A stretch of DNA of 64,000 nt, taken from positions 13,471,938 through 13,535,937 of the forward strand of contig OU452226.1 in assembly GCA_911728455.2 (NCBI GenBank), read 5' to 3'. Position 1 is the stretch's first letter, and every line of letters begins with the position of its first letter. The stretch is from Marthasterias glacialis. Lineage: Eukaryota > Echinodermata > Asteroidea > Forcipulatida > Asteriidae. Position numbers and translations under genes: made by a program. Shown one piece after another: positions 1 through 11,900 of this stretch. Under the pieces are notes generated by a model, which was given only the letters and a program-made list of their open reading frames with translations, searched no databases and had not been told where the DNA came from.

Positions 1-605
1 GAAATTCATCACCATGGTCTCTCCAGGGCCACCAGCAAACAACAGAACTGGGGGAAAAAACCTGATGTTTGTATGCAACATGTTTTCTGTATGCTCAGGT
101 AAAAAGCATGGTTTTAAAGCCTATGGGAGTGAACCAAGGGAGAAGTAAATAGTGTACTTCCGCTGTGGGTTACCTCACTTGAGACCCCCAAAAAGACCTC
201 CACACATTAGGGCTTTATGAAATGACTTACATATTGGCCAATCATGTATTGACAGTAACTTCTGAACTTAAACAGTTGGTGCCATCAGCATCAAACACTT
301 GATGAAATGGCTTTAAAAAGTGGAAGGTGTAGTCAATCTCCACCCTCCCCCCCCATAAGCACTCTCTTCACCAGTCCAAGACTGTACAAAACATTTACGA
401 AGCTTAGCCCTAAGCAAAGGAAAGGACCTGATCCAACCAATATGAAGAGCCAATAGCTTTTGTTTACAATAGATCAAATATTGGAAATAAAGCCACATAA
501 AGTCACTGGGTCTCCTCAGAGCTGCAAGTTCTTTCAAGAAAGCCTAACAGCCATCAGAACTGCATGCATGCATAGCCTCAAATCTATGGCTCAAAACTGG
601 CTCCT

Positions 606-1250
606 CTAAAGTCGTGTTCCCATTGGACTTTTTCTTCCGCGGCCACGCGGAAAGTTACCGTGACTGGATTAGGTGTAGTTCTACCGTGCGTTCCCACTTG
701 GACTTAAATTCCGCGACGGAACAGTTAACTCGTTCTCCAAAACTGGCAGATCGTCACACATCGAGGGCGCTGTGCACAGTCACCTTTGACCTAAGCAGGA
801 TACGACGTATCTGTGACGTAATTTTCGCAGCAACTGGACGAGATTGGAAATAGCGTTGTTTTTGTTTTGCATATGGTACATGTACACACGCTGCATATGG
901 TATGATGGTCAGTGAAAACGAGACAGGGAACCATACTTCCATTTTCGCACGCCCTCTGTGTGTGTATACAGTACAGGAAGTGGTGTTATTTGCATAGCGT
1001 TTTACACCGTGGTCGCGGTAGGTTTACAGCGCGGAGCGTTCCCATTGGACTTTTTATCGGCCCTGATAACTTACCGTGGCTGCGCGGAAATCTTCCGCGA
1101 CCTCATTCGGCCTGTTAGTTTTACATCACGGTCGCGGTAAGTTGACAGGGAGGTCAGTTTAACATGCGTTCCCATTGGATTTAATTTTGTCATTCTACAG
1201 AAAAGACGCGGTACTTTAGCAAAAATAAGTCCAATGGGAACATGACTTAA
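606..1250. mobile_element. TIR element with subterminal repeats (GTTCCCATTGGACTT)
   Basis: The left end (CTAAAGTCGTGTTCCCATTG) and the inverted right end (CAATGGGAACATGACTTAAG) form a terminal inverted repeat of about 28 bp. The motif CGTTCCCATTGGACTT also occurs inside in direct orientation near 689, 1036 and 1166, each preceded by a CpG-rich block containing GGTCGCGGTA or a variant. No transposase frame is visible, so the element is probably non-autonomous. Confidence 0.75.
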
Positions 1251-1324
1251 GACCCAAGTCTTCTACTGAGAAAAGATGGTTACATCATTGTGAAGGAACA
1301 AAAGTTATTTGGTGTTGCACTTAA

Positions 1325-1560
1325 CCAGTTGCCTGCAGGATTCTTCCATATCTTCATGTCCAGCCTGACGGGATTATTTTGTCGGAATTGCTGGAGTCAT
1401 TTTTTCTTTGAGAGCACCGCTGGCACAAAGAAACCTTGACTTGACAAAGCCAAGAGAACAAAGATTCTCTTTATTGCACTATGATTTTTTCTTTATTGAG
1501 AAAATGTCAAATACAAGCACCATGAATTGCAAAACCTCGGCCGTGGGGTTTCCCATTTTG
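1325..1560 (+). mobile_element. TTAA/CCAGTTG MITE, copy 1 (left part)
   Basis: TTAA at 1321-1324 is followed by CCAGTTGCCTGCAGGATTC and then the family block CTGGCACAAAGAAACC, CTTGACAAAGCCAAGAGAAC and AAAGATTCTCTTTAT. Similarity to the other copies fades near 1560; a possible decayed right end (CACAACTGG) is at 1723-1731. Confidence 0.75.
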
Positions 1561-2404
1561 GAGTTCGCCTCCCACACCCAAATCGGAGCATTTCTTTTTC
1601 ATCTTTTAGTCATCCTGGTCTCGGCGCTTGCGCTGTTTGCAAATTAATCAACCTAGCTGCCGATACTTCCATCATGAAGATTAACCCCTCACAACAGACC
1701 CACACTCCGGCCTAATCCCGGCCACAACTGGTCCTTGCCGGCTTTGTTTTAAAGTTTTCCTGTACACGAAAACAACACCAGAGGCCCCACCTTAACTTGT
1801 GTACAAATCATACAAATTTGATTAAAGACAAGATCCCTGATCTTTTTAATGACTGTCTTCTCCTGGCCATCTGCAGAGCAGAGAGGGGAACTATGCCTGC
1901 CATTAACAAATCACAACTGTCATGGTTTGATTCATTGCATGGAACAGGAAGCCTGTTTTCATGGAATTGATCACAGAGTCCGTTGGAGTTAATAAAGACA
2001 GAAGCAAGGTTTGGGTGAACAAGTAGACCCCAGTATTTTATTGCCAATAGCAAAGTGAAGCCCCCAAAACACCCTGTGTGGTATGCCAAACAATATTGGT
2101 CTGCCTCAAAATGTATACGAAAATCAAGCTTGAGAAAGAAAAGGACGACCCAAGAATGATGGTGGTGTAATGAAAACCTGGGTCATGTTACCCATAAAGA
2201 CCCTTGCCACCTGCAACAGACCATGCAATTAACCACTACCTCCAAGCTTAGGACTTGGCTACAATCAGGCCACCATATTAATAACCTATTAAATGGTTTA
2301 ATACTTAAGTTAAAAACACATTATTCTGGATATAAATATGTTGTAGAGAAGACCAGACATGACACAGGGCAGCTTTGGTTCCCTTCTTCAAGAGATTTCA
2401 GACA

Positions 2405-3095
2405 TCAAAACAGTGTCACAGTCTCAGCTGTCCGGCGTGCTCAGCTATCCTGGGGTCATGGTCTCAGTATTTCGCTGTGCTCAGATACCCGGATGACAAC
2501 AGCGAACAAAAAATACAGAGCAGCTCATTCTCTACTAATCTTCCGATTATTCTCCGCCCTATCACATTCTCTTAGTTCATCTCTATATGTGTCCAAGGGT
2601 GCGAGTTTACCCACTTTACACTTCTTCAAAGGCATACCTCCTTTCTTAAATTTTGCATGGAAAATGTGAGCACAATAAATGACTTATTCTCCGTATTAAA
2701 AACAAACCCCTTTTTCTGGTTGTATCAGGTGTATGATGACAATGTCAAGATAGCTTTTTTTTTTCTGTGATAAAAAAGTAACAAGTTCAATGTATAACCT
2801 GACGTGACTCGTTATTGTTTTTTCATAATAATAATCATAGAATTTTTAGTGGCACACTCTATAGAATACATAAGGAAACGATCCGCACATACATTCTCTG
2901 CTCGATCGTGGAGGCCGCCATGACAGTCAGTTCCTGTATGCATGAGTGCTACGTGTACACAACTCAGTACAGTACTAAAATAGACGACTTCCGTTTGCTT
3001 TGCGCAGACATGGCGTGACATAATTTTACCATATTTGGTCATCCGGATAGCTGAGCACGCCGGTTACCTGAGACCGCGACACTGGCTTATATGTG
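2405..3095. repeat. Inverted repeat pair (CCGGCGTGCTCAGCTATCC)
   Basis: CAGTGTCACAGTCTCAGCTG followed by CCGGCGTGCTCAGCTATCC (2412-2451) is the inverse of GGATAGCTGAGCACGCCGG with TGAGACCGCGACACTGG (3043-3084). A third, direct half-copy (GTCTCAGTATTTCGCTGTGC) follows the first arm. The interval could be an old TIR element of about 690 bp, but no other copy was seen. Confidence 0.5.
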
Positions 3096-3172
3096 ACAAT
3101 TGTTACTCTTACATTGAAATCATTCTGTCCTTCACCTTCAATGAAGCTACATGTATAACTAAGTGTACATAA

Positions 3173-3334
3173 CAGGCCTGTATGCTTCGTTCTTGAAAGG
3201 GCAAGGGGCACCAAGGCATTTTCTCCTTGGTAAAGGGCACACCTGTGAGAAAATTGTAAATTTCTGGTGGAACATTTCGAGGGCACCAAGGCAATGACCA
3301 GGGGTAACGGAGGCAATTGCCAGTATCAGGCATG
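3173..3334 (+). mobile_element. CAGGCCTG short interspersed TIR element, copy 1
   Basis: A 162-bp unit from CAGGCCTG to CAGGCATG, flanked on both sides by ACATAA, which looks like a target-site duplication. The body carries GAAAGGGCAAGGGGCACCAA and CACCAAGGCAATGACCAGGG, blocks shared by the copies listed below. Confidence 0.8.
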
Positions 3335-5210
3335 ACATAAAATGTAACTGACAAAATGAGTTTCTACACACACAAAAAATCATTCTTTGGTTTACCAGAG
3401 TTTGGTGGACTTTACGCATACCCATAATAAGAGTTTTACAGGAAATTCTAATAATATATTGTAATTGCACACTGAGCGGAAAGTCTTTCTATATTTGTTT
3501 GTTCAGTGTATCATCCTTATTGTTACTGTAACTTTTAAAGAAATATAAATATATATATTTTTTTGTCAGCATTCCGAGATGAAAATGTACAGTACATTTA
3601 TCTGACTACACTGTTGCTGTATATCAACCCGGATAGGTTTATGATGTGCTTCATGGAAACTGAAAGTGTATCATGACAATTTAGTTAAAACAAAACACCA
3701 ACAAAATGAAGTACGAACAAAGTGATTTGAATTCTACAGTATTGCAAATTTTACAGTCAAGGAAAAAACAGTGCACTGTGTACAACTTGACAAAAAGGAA
3801 AAAGTACAGAATGTATGGATGATGAATAAACACAAAGAGAGCAGTAAAAATGTTTCAAAATGTCTCCCCATGTATATTAGAATTTTCCTTGGAGTACACT
3901 TGAAACCCACCTACAGATTCAACATGGGCTGAAGAAGTCTTCAACACTGGCATTTTCCTTCCATCAACTTTTAATAAGTGTAACCAAGCTTGCATTTTAG
4001 CCACAAGCACAAACTTTCATTTTTTTTAAATTTTTTTTTTGGGGGGGGGGGTACACAATTGCAATATTAGAGATACATTGTATGTTGGCCTCAAGGCTGA
4101 TGATTAAATTGGTACTTTTTCCACCTCAGGGGAAGGTAATTCGGTAAGAGATGTTTCCACTTTGGAGTTTGGTGTGGGGGGGAGGATGTGTTGCTATTTC
4201 AAGAATCAAGTTTTTTCTTCTCTTACTGGCTCGACAAGAATGTTGCCTGTGGGATTTCCTCTTCTTTGAACACAACCAAGTCAAGCATCTCAGCTATAAA
4301 GAAGATGAGGAAGGAGAAGACAGCGTTTTCACCTATTTTACTTCACAGCCAAGGAATGTAGAGTTTGATAGCTCCCAGCACATCTGTAAGAGTGTTTCTA
4401 AATTGAAATTAATGTGAGCTGCCGTTTGTCTGGGATTTATGGCGAGGGCTTCTTTTGAGTCTACTTTCTATTACCCCCCTGTGTGAGATGTGCCTCGTTT
4501 GGGAATTTAATACAATAGAGTCTTACACGGGTTCACTGCTATTATGGATTTATTGTCCTAGCCCGTGGGTCCTCTCTTAATTTGGAAAAAATGCACCGAT
4601 GCTCTTTTCAATATTAGCTGAGTTCCTGTCAACAGCTTATCCAACATTATTGAAAAATAAGTATAGAAACATTTCTCAATGGCTATGAGGGAGTTGTTAT
4701 TACAAAGAGACCAACATACATGTAGCTCATGGGTTGACCTATTGAGGGAAGGATGGTTGGGAGACAAGATATAAAAGGGGGGGGACAGATTCTAAAGGAA
4801 AGAAAAAAGAGCAATGGTGTAAAACTTGTATCAGTAATAAGAACAATAGTTTTAGTTCTTCCCCTCACCAACATAATACAAAAGTGCTGTATATAAGGTG
4901 CTTTCCCAAAAAGTGGATTGTTTATTTACAAATCTGTTCTGATTTGTGAAAAACTTGTGCAGTTTGTCAACAGCGTGAAAACATAGAAAGCTACCTCCAT
5001 GTGGACACCAGGACTGTTCTATTACAGAAGGCGGGGGTGACAAGTCGTTGTCAGAGAGAGGGTATGTCAGAGCAGAAGCCAGCCAATAGGAAACTTCCTC
5101 TGATAAAATGATGTCGTATTCTGATAAAGGGTCGTCTGAGTAAAGGAGAGGTCATCACAAAGAGTTTCTGATTGGCTTTCATCTTTAGTATCTTTAGTAT
5201 ATTAGAGCGT

Positions 5211-5300
5211 CAGGCCAGTAATCTCATGACCGGACAAGTCTGGCGGCCTTGTGTTTTTCAATTGAATAATATTACCTCACTGTGTAAAAGTTCATTTAAA
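5211..5300 (+). repeat. GGACAAGTCTGGCGGCCTTG repeat, copy 1
   Basis: GGCCAGTAATCTCATGACCG then GGACAAGTCTGGCGGCCTTG and CTCACTGTGTAA are shared with 16501-16585. No termini recognised. Confidence 0.65.
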
Positions 5301-5311
5301 AACAGATATTC

Positions 5312-5444
5312 GGTAACACCATGTGATTATACCTAATTTTCTATATTTAGTAGAATGTTCTTGTGAGAACTTGTCATGTTATTGTTCTACTACCACAGAG
5401 TAGTTTTCGGAATTTGTGGGGCCAACTTAGTTCTGAAAAGAACT
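5312..5444 (+). repeat. GGTAACACCATGTGATT repeat, copy 1
   Basis: GGTAACACCATGTGATTATA, TTCTTGTGAGAACTTGTC, TTCTACTACCACAGAGTAG and AGTTCTGAAAAGAACT occur in this order. The last three can each form small hairpins. Sequence continuing to about 5625 carries ACTTCACTGCCGCGGAGTGA and the hammerhead-like segment described in the findings. Confidence 0.75.
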
Positions 5445-5843
5445 GTCCTTATTATAAAGCACTACCTGGGGAGGTAGGAAATCTGTCGGGACTACTACTT
5501 CTTTCGCTTTGTGGATCAAGGGGACTTCTCGTGATTAACTTCACTGCCGCGGAGTGAGTCAATTAATTGCTCTCAACGTTTCGACTAGCCTGCTCTAGTC
5601 ATCGTCTGCGGTCTTCTGTATTTTTTTCTCCTAAATTGGAGCCTTTGGATAAAAACATGAAAAAGCTGTTTTGTCAAGCAAAGTGAAAGTAACAGATATC
5701 TCTGTTACCATGACGTTGTTGGACTATACAAATGTATCACATACTGCAAACTGTCATCCTGTAGGGAAACTCACAATAAGAATCTAGACATATATAGGTT
5801 TTGAGGCATTGCATGGCAAGGTATCAATATACATTTGGTTTGT

Positions 5844-5973
5844 GGTAACACCATGTGATTATATCTACTTTGCTACAGTAGATTGTTCTTGTGAGAACTT
5901 GTCCTGTTATTATTCTACTACCGCGGAGTAGATTTCGGAATTTTGGGGGGACAACTTAGTTCTGAAAAGAACT
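5844..5973 (+). repeat. GGTAACACCATGTGATT repeat, copy 2
   Basis: Same block order as 5312-5444, about 530 bp away in direct orientation. It is preceded by GAGGCATTGCATGGCAAGGT, which is also present next to the copy at 24978-25114. Confidence 0.75.
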
Positions 5974-6110
5974 GGTTTTAAGATATACTGCAAATGCACC
6001 TGTATGATTGATTCACGCATTGGGGATAATCCGGCAGGAAACACTCTCGTATGATACATAGTTTCATGATTTGATGGTTAAGCCTAGACTCAACATATTA
6101 ACATCCTTAC

Positions 6111-6480
6111 CTTTTGACATAGAGTTCATTGCCCTCGGCTCTACCCCTAATCTCTGCGCCTCTGTTGACGTTATTGTTCGGGTAACAACCGCCTCCTCGG
6201 CAATCTTCCTCCAATCTTCCTTATCCCCGCCCCCATTTAGGACCCCTTTCCTGGGCGAGGGTGCAGCCACGCCCATCTCGGGTCTTCCCTTGGAGTTGGT
6301 AGGCCCTGTGGCCGTCATTGTGAAGAGTTGGCTGCCTGCTTCGTTGCGGAGGGCAAGGAGTTCATTGGAGAGACGGCTGAAGTTGCTGCTCTGCTCGTCA
6401 CATTTGCGCTCCAGATCTTTGACTTTGGCTGCTAGGCGGGACACAGAGTCATGATGGTCTCGTTTGGCCACCTGCTGCTC
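6111..6480 (-). CDS. RIMBP: RIMBP exon: end of coiled coil and linker (123 codons)
   Basis: The exon is 370 nt, starts in phase 0 after a TTGACAG acceptor and ends in phase 1 at a GTAAGG donor. The first 50 residues finish the coiled coil and include KVKDLERKCDEQSSNFSRLS, matching the vertebrate KVRELEEKC-SQ-EQF-LLS block. The remainder is a low-complexity linker rich in Gly, Ser, Pro and Thr (for example GVAAPSPRKGVLNGGGDKED) with a short acidic/basic helix-like WRKIAEEAVV. Vertebrate RIMBPs also pass from the coiled coil into a disordered linker before the first SH3 domain. The next exon is not found in 1-6110. Confidence 0.88.
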
Positions 6481-6857
6481 CTGTCAAAGAAATGAATTCC
6501 ACCAGAAGAGATAATATCAGTTTGGATCGATTCCTACAAATCATTCTGCCTGCGATATGACATCCAATTTATCTTCTTTCCACATAAGATTCAGCTCAGT
6601 ACTGAGATAACAACATGGAAATGTTACTAATTATGTTTCAAGTGTATAGCAAAATAATGTCAACTGCTGGTGAGATGGAATTATCTTTATTATCTATTTA
6701 TTTCTTTTATTCTATTTTTATTATTACTTCTATTTTCTTTTTTATCATTTTTTGTTTGTTTATTATTATTGTTTTTAAATTTACTTTTTCAGATTACAGG
6801 TAGCTCGGATGCCCACCCTGACACAAATTTCAGTACAACATTATACACCATTTTAAG

Positions 6858-7257
6858 GCGTGTCGTGGCCGAGCGGATAAGAACACAGGACCCAAGCTCT
6901 GGTGTTTCTGATCAGCAGAGTGTGGGTTCGAGTTCAGGTCGTGACACTTGTGTCCTTAAGCAAGACACTTGACCATTATTGCTGCGTCCTTCGGATGGGA
7001 CATAAAGCCATAGGTCCCGTGTGTTATGTAATGCGCGTAAAAGAACCCAGTGCACTTATCGAAAAGAGAAGGGGTTTGCCCCGGTGTTCCTGGTTTGATC
7101 GGCAGCAGATTGCGCCGTTGTAAACCGTTACATGGTGCTATGTAAAGGAATAGGTCTCATACTAGGTCTCAAAAAGTAACTCCGAATACCTTGCTGGAAA
7201 AATGTTCTAATACTTCTGTGTGTAATGAGCTATGTCAGCATGGTGTATTATTATTAA
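6858..7257 (+). mobile_element. tRNA-headed SINE (family 1), complete copy
   Basis: The 5' head is tRNA-Leu/Ser-like, with an A-box TGGCCGAGCGG and a B-box GGGTTCGAGTTC, so it could have carried an internal RNA polymerase III promoter. The body has GTCCTTCGGATGGGACATAA and AATGCGCGTAAAAGAACCCA, a block that resembles conserved central domains of metazoan SINEs. The degraded tail ends in TATTATTATTA. It lies 378 bp upstream (in gene direction) of RIMBP exon 6111-6480, inside an intron. Confidence 0.85.
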
Positions 7258-8675
7258 GCACAGTGTCCCTTTACTTACATTTCAATCAAAGAAGAAAGAA
7301 AAACGCTATCCCTAGAAACAATTCTGCCGACAGACGTGATCAAGAAGGAATACAGAAACCAAACCCTAAAGGTGACCAGCCTTGAAGAAAAGAATGCTAC
7401 AGTAGATTCTCTAAACTCTCTTCTCAAGAGACTTGAACATCCAACACAAAGTAACACATTCAGAGGAGACCATTCTTTGAGTTGAGGGGCTTAAGAAATA
7501 TCTTGGGAATAAATTGGTTTTTACAGCTGAGGCGGCGAGTATGAGTTTGAGAGTAAATTGCTACATTGATATATTGTAGGCTGAAAGACTCTTCCTTTAT
7601 AATGTCAAGATCCACCTCTAGGCTACACACCAATCAACCTGTCACACCGTGATGTTTAATTATGTCGGAGGGGAAAATATTCTCATCTTTTGTCGTTTTC
7701 CGTCCGGCGTTTCTTATTCGCATATAAAAATGGCAGATAAAAAAAATAACATTGCCTAGATTGTGTCAAAGTTAACTTAAAAAACACATGCGTATCCTTT
7801 GATTTGAATATGGAAACGTGTGTATGCTATCAAAATGTTTTCATGTAAACTTTCAAGACACAACGTACAAGATTTCCAGGAAGATATTCCAGGAGGAACA
7901 GACTCATAAATTAGGCTCATCCCCATTAAAGAACTTCCCTGCGATGAATGCCAATGTGTGGCTCAAATATCTGACTTTGACAACTGTGAACAAGTTGTTG
8001 CGATAAGGACAGTTGCATTGTACGTGTACATTTTGTTTTTTGTATTTTTTTTTGGTATTTGTTTTTTGGGGTCATGAAATGTAATTATACTATGAATTAC
8101 ACTTTGTGATTTCTCTTGGGTTGATCATACATAATGCACGGCAGGCTATAGTCACCAAGAAAAGGCATTTCAGACAGACACAGCATCAGTGAACAACTAC
8201 TGGTATTGCTTTTTTTTTTTTTTCCTCCTTTTCTTTTATTGTAGATACAGTCATGGACGAATCGGTCCAGTGCAAATTCTACAATCTGTTTCCGAGCATT
8301 TGTGAGTGAAACACGTACATGTAGCTTGCTCATATCATGAGAGTGAGTAATCTAGTACCTGAGACACTAATCTCTTCTGATCTTTTGATAAACTTTTGGT
8401 TCCTAGTTGTTCATATGTGAACACTCATGGGTCATAAAAGTGTTGCAGCTCAATTGATATTTACCATCTTAGCTGTAGGCAGTGGTGAAATCGGGGGGGG
8501 GGGGGGGCCTTGCCCACCAATTGGGAATTAACAAATATGCACAAATGAATGGTTCAATAAAATTAAATAGCCTCCCCAAATTGTGTCTATGCCCTCGCTT
8601 GCCCCCCCCCCAATGAAAATGTCTAGTTATGCCAGTGTCTGTAGGCTCTATGGAAGCCCGATTATGAGAAAGAAA

Positions 8676-8757
8676 ATTTTGAGTGTTTGAGTATTGAGTA
8701 TTTTGAGTATTGAGTGTTTGAGTATTGAGTATTTTGAGTATTGAGTGTTTGAATGAG
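8676..8757. repeat. GAGTATTGAGTGTTT minisatellite
   Basis: Short alternating units GAGTATT, GAGTGTTT and GAGTATTTT repeat for about 80 bp. Related GAGTAA units continue on the other side of the duplicated exon fragment (8840-8886), so the minisatellite brackets the duplication. Confidence 0.85.
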
Positions 8758-8782
8758 TAATCCTGACCACACGGCAGCTTAC

Positions 8783-8816
8783 CTGTCTCCTCTTCTTTGT
8801 CCCTAGGCTCCTTAGA
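8783..8816 (-). pseudogene. Decayed duplicate of the 3' half of a RIMBP exon plus donor
   Basis: The minus-strand sequence here, ending AGGAGACAG before GTAAGC, matches the last part of exon 8891-8995 (the GAGCTTAGGGACAAA block is nearly identical). About 14 nt are missing just before the donor, so the reading phase would differ. Flanking GAGTAA/GAGTATT-rich sequence is also shared, which suggests a local tandem duplication. Confidence 0.7.
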
Positions 8817-8890
8817 AGACAGATCATTGAGAGTGATTGAATATTGAGTATTACAGTAACAATGAGAGTGAGTAACAGTGAGTAACGTAC

Positions 8891-8995
8891 CTGTTGCAGC
8901 TTCCTGATCTCTTCCTGTTTGTCCCTAAGCTCCCTGATAGCCTGGTCATATTCTCGTTCCAGAGCTCGACGCTTCTCTGCTGCGTCCTGCATCAG
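8891..8995 (-). CDS. RIMBP: RIMBP signature coiled-coil exon (35 codons)
   Basis: This exon gives the clearest family match. It is 105 nt, phase 0-0, with a CACAG acceptor and a GTACGT donor, and encodes LMQDAAEKRRALEREYDQAI then RELRDKQEEIRKLQQ. Vertebrate RIMBP2 and TSPOAP1 have the same arrangement at this point (a MREAAERRQQLE-like start, an EHEQA-like middle and a KQEE(V/I)xxLQ end). The exon follows directly on KVEKLEVDVS of the previous exon, as in the vertebrate protein. A truncated copy of its 3' half lies about 75 bp past its donor (8783-8816), and a GAGTATT-type minisatellite follows. Confidence 0.9.
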
Positions 8996-8999
8996 CTGT

Positions 9000-11900
9000 G
9001 ATCAAACAACAAAGAAATCCAAACCTCATAAGTATGAGCTTCTAACACCAACTTGAGAGGGCTGGAGTAACATAAAGCCTCTATATCATACTGTTTTTAC
9101 AAGACGCCAATTTAACATAGCATCAAATCATGTACACAAACAATAAACATTGTTCTTTGAGACTTTGTATAAATCCAGAGAACCGTTTTGAGATTTTTTT
9201 CAATAGCCCATATGCACAAGCGCCATCTTAAATATATACTGCAATGCATCTTGGGAAACTGAGTTCAGCTAAAAATGGACTCAAGTTGCCAATTTAGACA
9301 CTGTACTGTAGTTTACATGTACGTGTTGTGCACCGCATTGCTTCAAAATCAGTGCGCCATGATGGTTGCCGATGTTATTTGGACTCGGATTTCACCCAGA
9401 ATCCTTTGCGCACCAATCATTTATGGTCGTGCACACTGGGACATGCATGGGCTATTGACTTCAAACTGTAATGTGTTTTTTTTTTTTTTTTTTTTTTAAT
9501 CATACTAAAAAGGTCTTTCATCACAATGTAATATGTACAAAATCTGCCAAAACAATGAATGCAGTCTTAATAAATAAAACAAATCATAGAAGATAAATTG
9601 AAGGATAAAAAATGTATTATTCCACAGAGGCATGGTTGATGATGTTGGAAGAAGTGAGATACAGATCAAATGTGAAGTTGAAAGTGCTTTGTGACATGGA
9701 AGATGGCATCATCTATGTAATTTGTTTCATCTATTTAATTTGCATCGCCCAGAAAAGCAAAAAGAGAAAAAAATGCCTGATTTTGCTTTCAGGACATAAA
9801 GAACATGTAGTATGTGTAACCTTGGGGAGAATTTCACAGAGCTACTGCAGACACATAATTGCGGTACTCGAGACAAATGTAGCACAGCATAGTATAATAC
9901 ACGCAGCTTACATGCCAAAATGACATCAATCAGGTTTCATCAGTGACAAGTCACACTCTTAATTCCACCTAAGTTTGTTCGGCTACATTATCTGCTTAGC
10001 GGCTTAGCACACTTCCACAAAGAGCAGTACACTAATTACTGTATAGTGATGGCTTCTTCTTTTTACCCTTTCGCTCATGTCACTTCTGATTAAACCACGC
10101 ACAAATTAACATGAACAAAATAGTTTTATCATGAAGGAACGTGCACAAGTAAAGGCCTGGTTTCTTCGTTCTTGAAAGGGCAAGGGCACCAAGGCATTTT
10201 CTTCTTGATAAAGGGCACCTCCGTGAGGAAATTGTAAATTTCTATTGGATTATTTCAAGGGCACCAAGGCAATGACCAGGGGCAATGGAGGCAATTGCCT
10301 CCCTTGCCTCTGTGAAGTATCAGGCTTGCAAGCAGACAGGTAACATCATTCCACTGAATTTTTGTTATTGTTTGCTGATAACTCCTTTAATAACTGCAGC
10401 ATCAGCTGCCATTAGCACATGTTTAGACCGAGCCCCCTTTCATTTTCCCCAAAATTAATTTGTAGTTAGTGCCGGCAAGCGGTATATCTAAATTTGCATC
10501 AGGGAGAAACTCGGGAGTCAGTTGTGACACGTAAATATTCTCCCTCATGCTGAATTGTTTGGCTACACGATCGCCTGGAGGAAAATTGTGCTTGGGATCT
10601 GCGCTACAACAGTGACAAGGAAAAAAACCTCATCAAAGTACACTTCATATGCTGTTACGGCTCCTACTTCTTTCCATCAATGTTTGCTTTAAAAAATAAA
10701 AAAAAAAATGTCCGTTAAGGAAAGCAGTGAGGGTGAGGCACAGGTATGCTTTCATCATTCAAACGGGTAAAAAACAATATGTAGATGAGAGAAAATAGAT
10801 AAGAGATGTTCCCTTGAATGCTAGGCATGAGGCGGTACTGTCTAGTCAAGAGCCTAAATGCACTATCGTCCTTTAGAGATCCTTGTCAAAACATTGCGCC
10901 GGGGCCGGAATGTTCTTTGAGCGTGTCCGACGACGACGTGTTGTGAATCAATTTTGTCAACAATGTGGAGGTAGAGTGCGAGGTGTATGTTTTTTCTCCC
11001 CCTCCTCTTTAGAAAGGATGGCTGGCGGATGATGACCTAGGGTTACTCACCCTGGAGGTATTCCTTGGAGAGAGATTCTAGGTCGTGGCTAAAGAAACAA
11101 ACTTGTTTTGAATTTTTCCCCTTTTCTTTCAGGGGGGGGGGGGAGGAAGAGCCCTGGAGTTTGCAGTTTTGGATTCACTTATTACTGGACATTGCCTGAT
11201 TGCCATGCTAAGAGGCATAACACCAGCAGTAACTTACTCAACACAAAGTACAGCAAACAAGTGAAGCATAATTATTAGGTACAGGGGGAAAACCTGTTTT
11301 GTAGACTGCAATAAGTCTAGGGCGATTTAAAAAGCTGTATGGCTTGGGACCCTCTCCAAGCAAGGACATTTACTTTGATTGATTCTTGAGAAACATTGTG
11401 CAATACCTCATGGTTAAGCCTCAAGGACTGGTTCTATAGATGACATTAAAGGACTGCCTGTAGGTCACTGAAAGAATAGCGGTTGTCCATTAACATGAAA
11501 AGGCTAAAAAAAAAAAATCACTATGTGCTGTTGTTCCATAAGAAAGTGAGTAAAATTTGTTTGTTGTTGTTTTGAGTTCATAAGGAGTGTTTATCCTTAG
11601 GTTAAAAAAATGAATACGTGGCAGTCTTCATCGTGTGAGGTCAAGTCAAAAGAGGGCCCTACTCTGGTCCCTTGATATTACTGATTATAACTTTGCTGCG
11701 TTAACACTTCTGATTGACTCAAAATACAAACAAGATGTCAGGGCGGCAGCACAGGCAACAGAAGACTGTGCACAGGCAACAGAAGCTCCCGACCTTATGT
11801 CACAAGTTTGCTTATGTTTATGCAAATTAATGCTCCCAATGATGGGGCGGGGTCAGTACTTGAAAATCTTCAAAATTAACTGTAAAATATTTATAAGAAA

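Larger units (their letters stand above)
1561..5210. other. No gene seen: presumed RIMBP intron or 3' flank
   Basis: Apart from the listed repeats I see no exon-like segment with splice sites and coding bias on either strand. It includes a G-run near 4041-4051 and another near 4778-4785. Positions 1-605 are likewise featureless. The next RIMBP exon (phase 1 acceptor) was looked for here on the minus strand and not found. Confidence 0.5.

Noticed and set aside
2223..2669. 148-codon open frame on the plus strand
   Set aside because: No domain, no splice context, and part of it covers the inverted-repeat arm at 2405-2510.
6615..6972. Hydrophobic membrane-protein-like frames
   Set aside because: They arise from a T-rich low-complexity stretch (6680-6790) running into a SINE.
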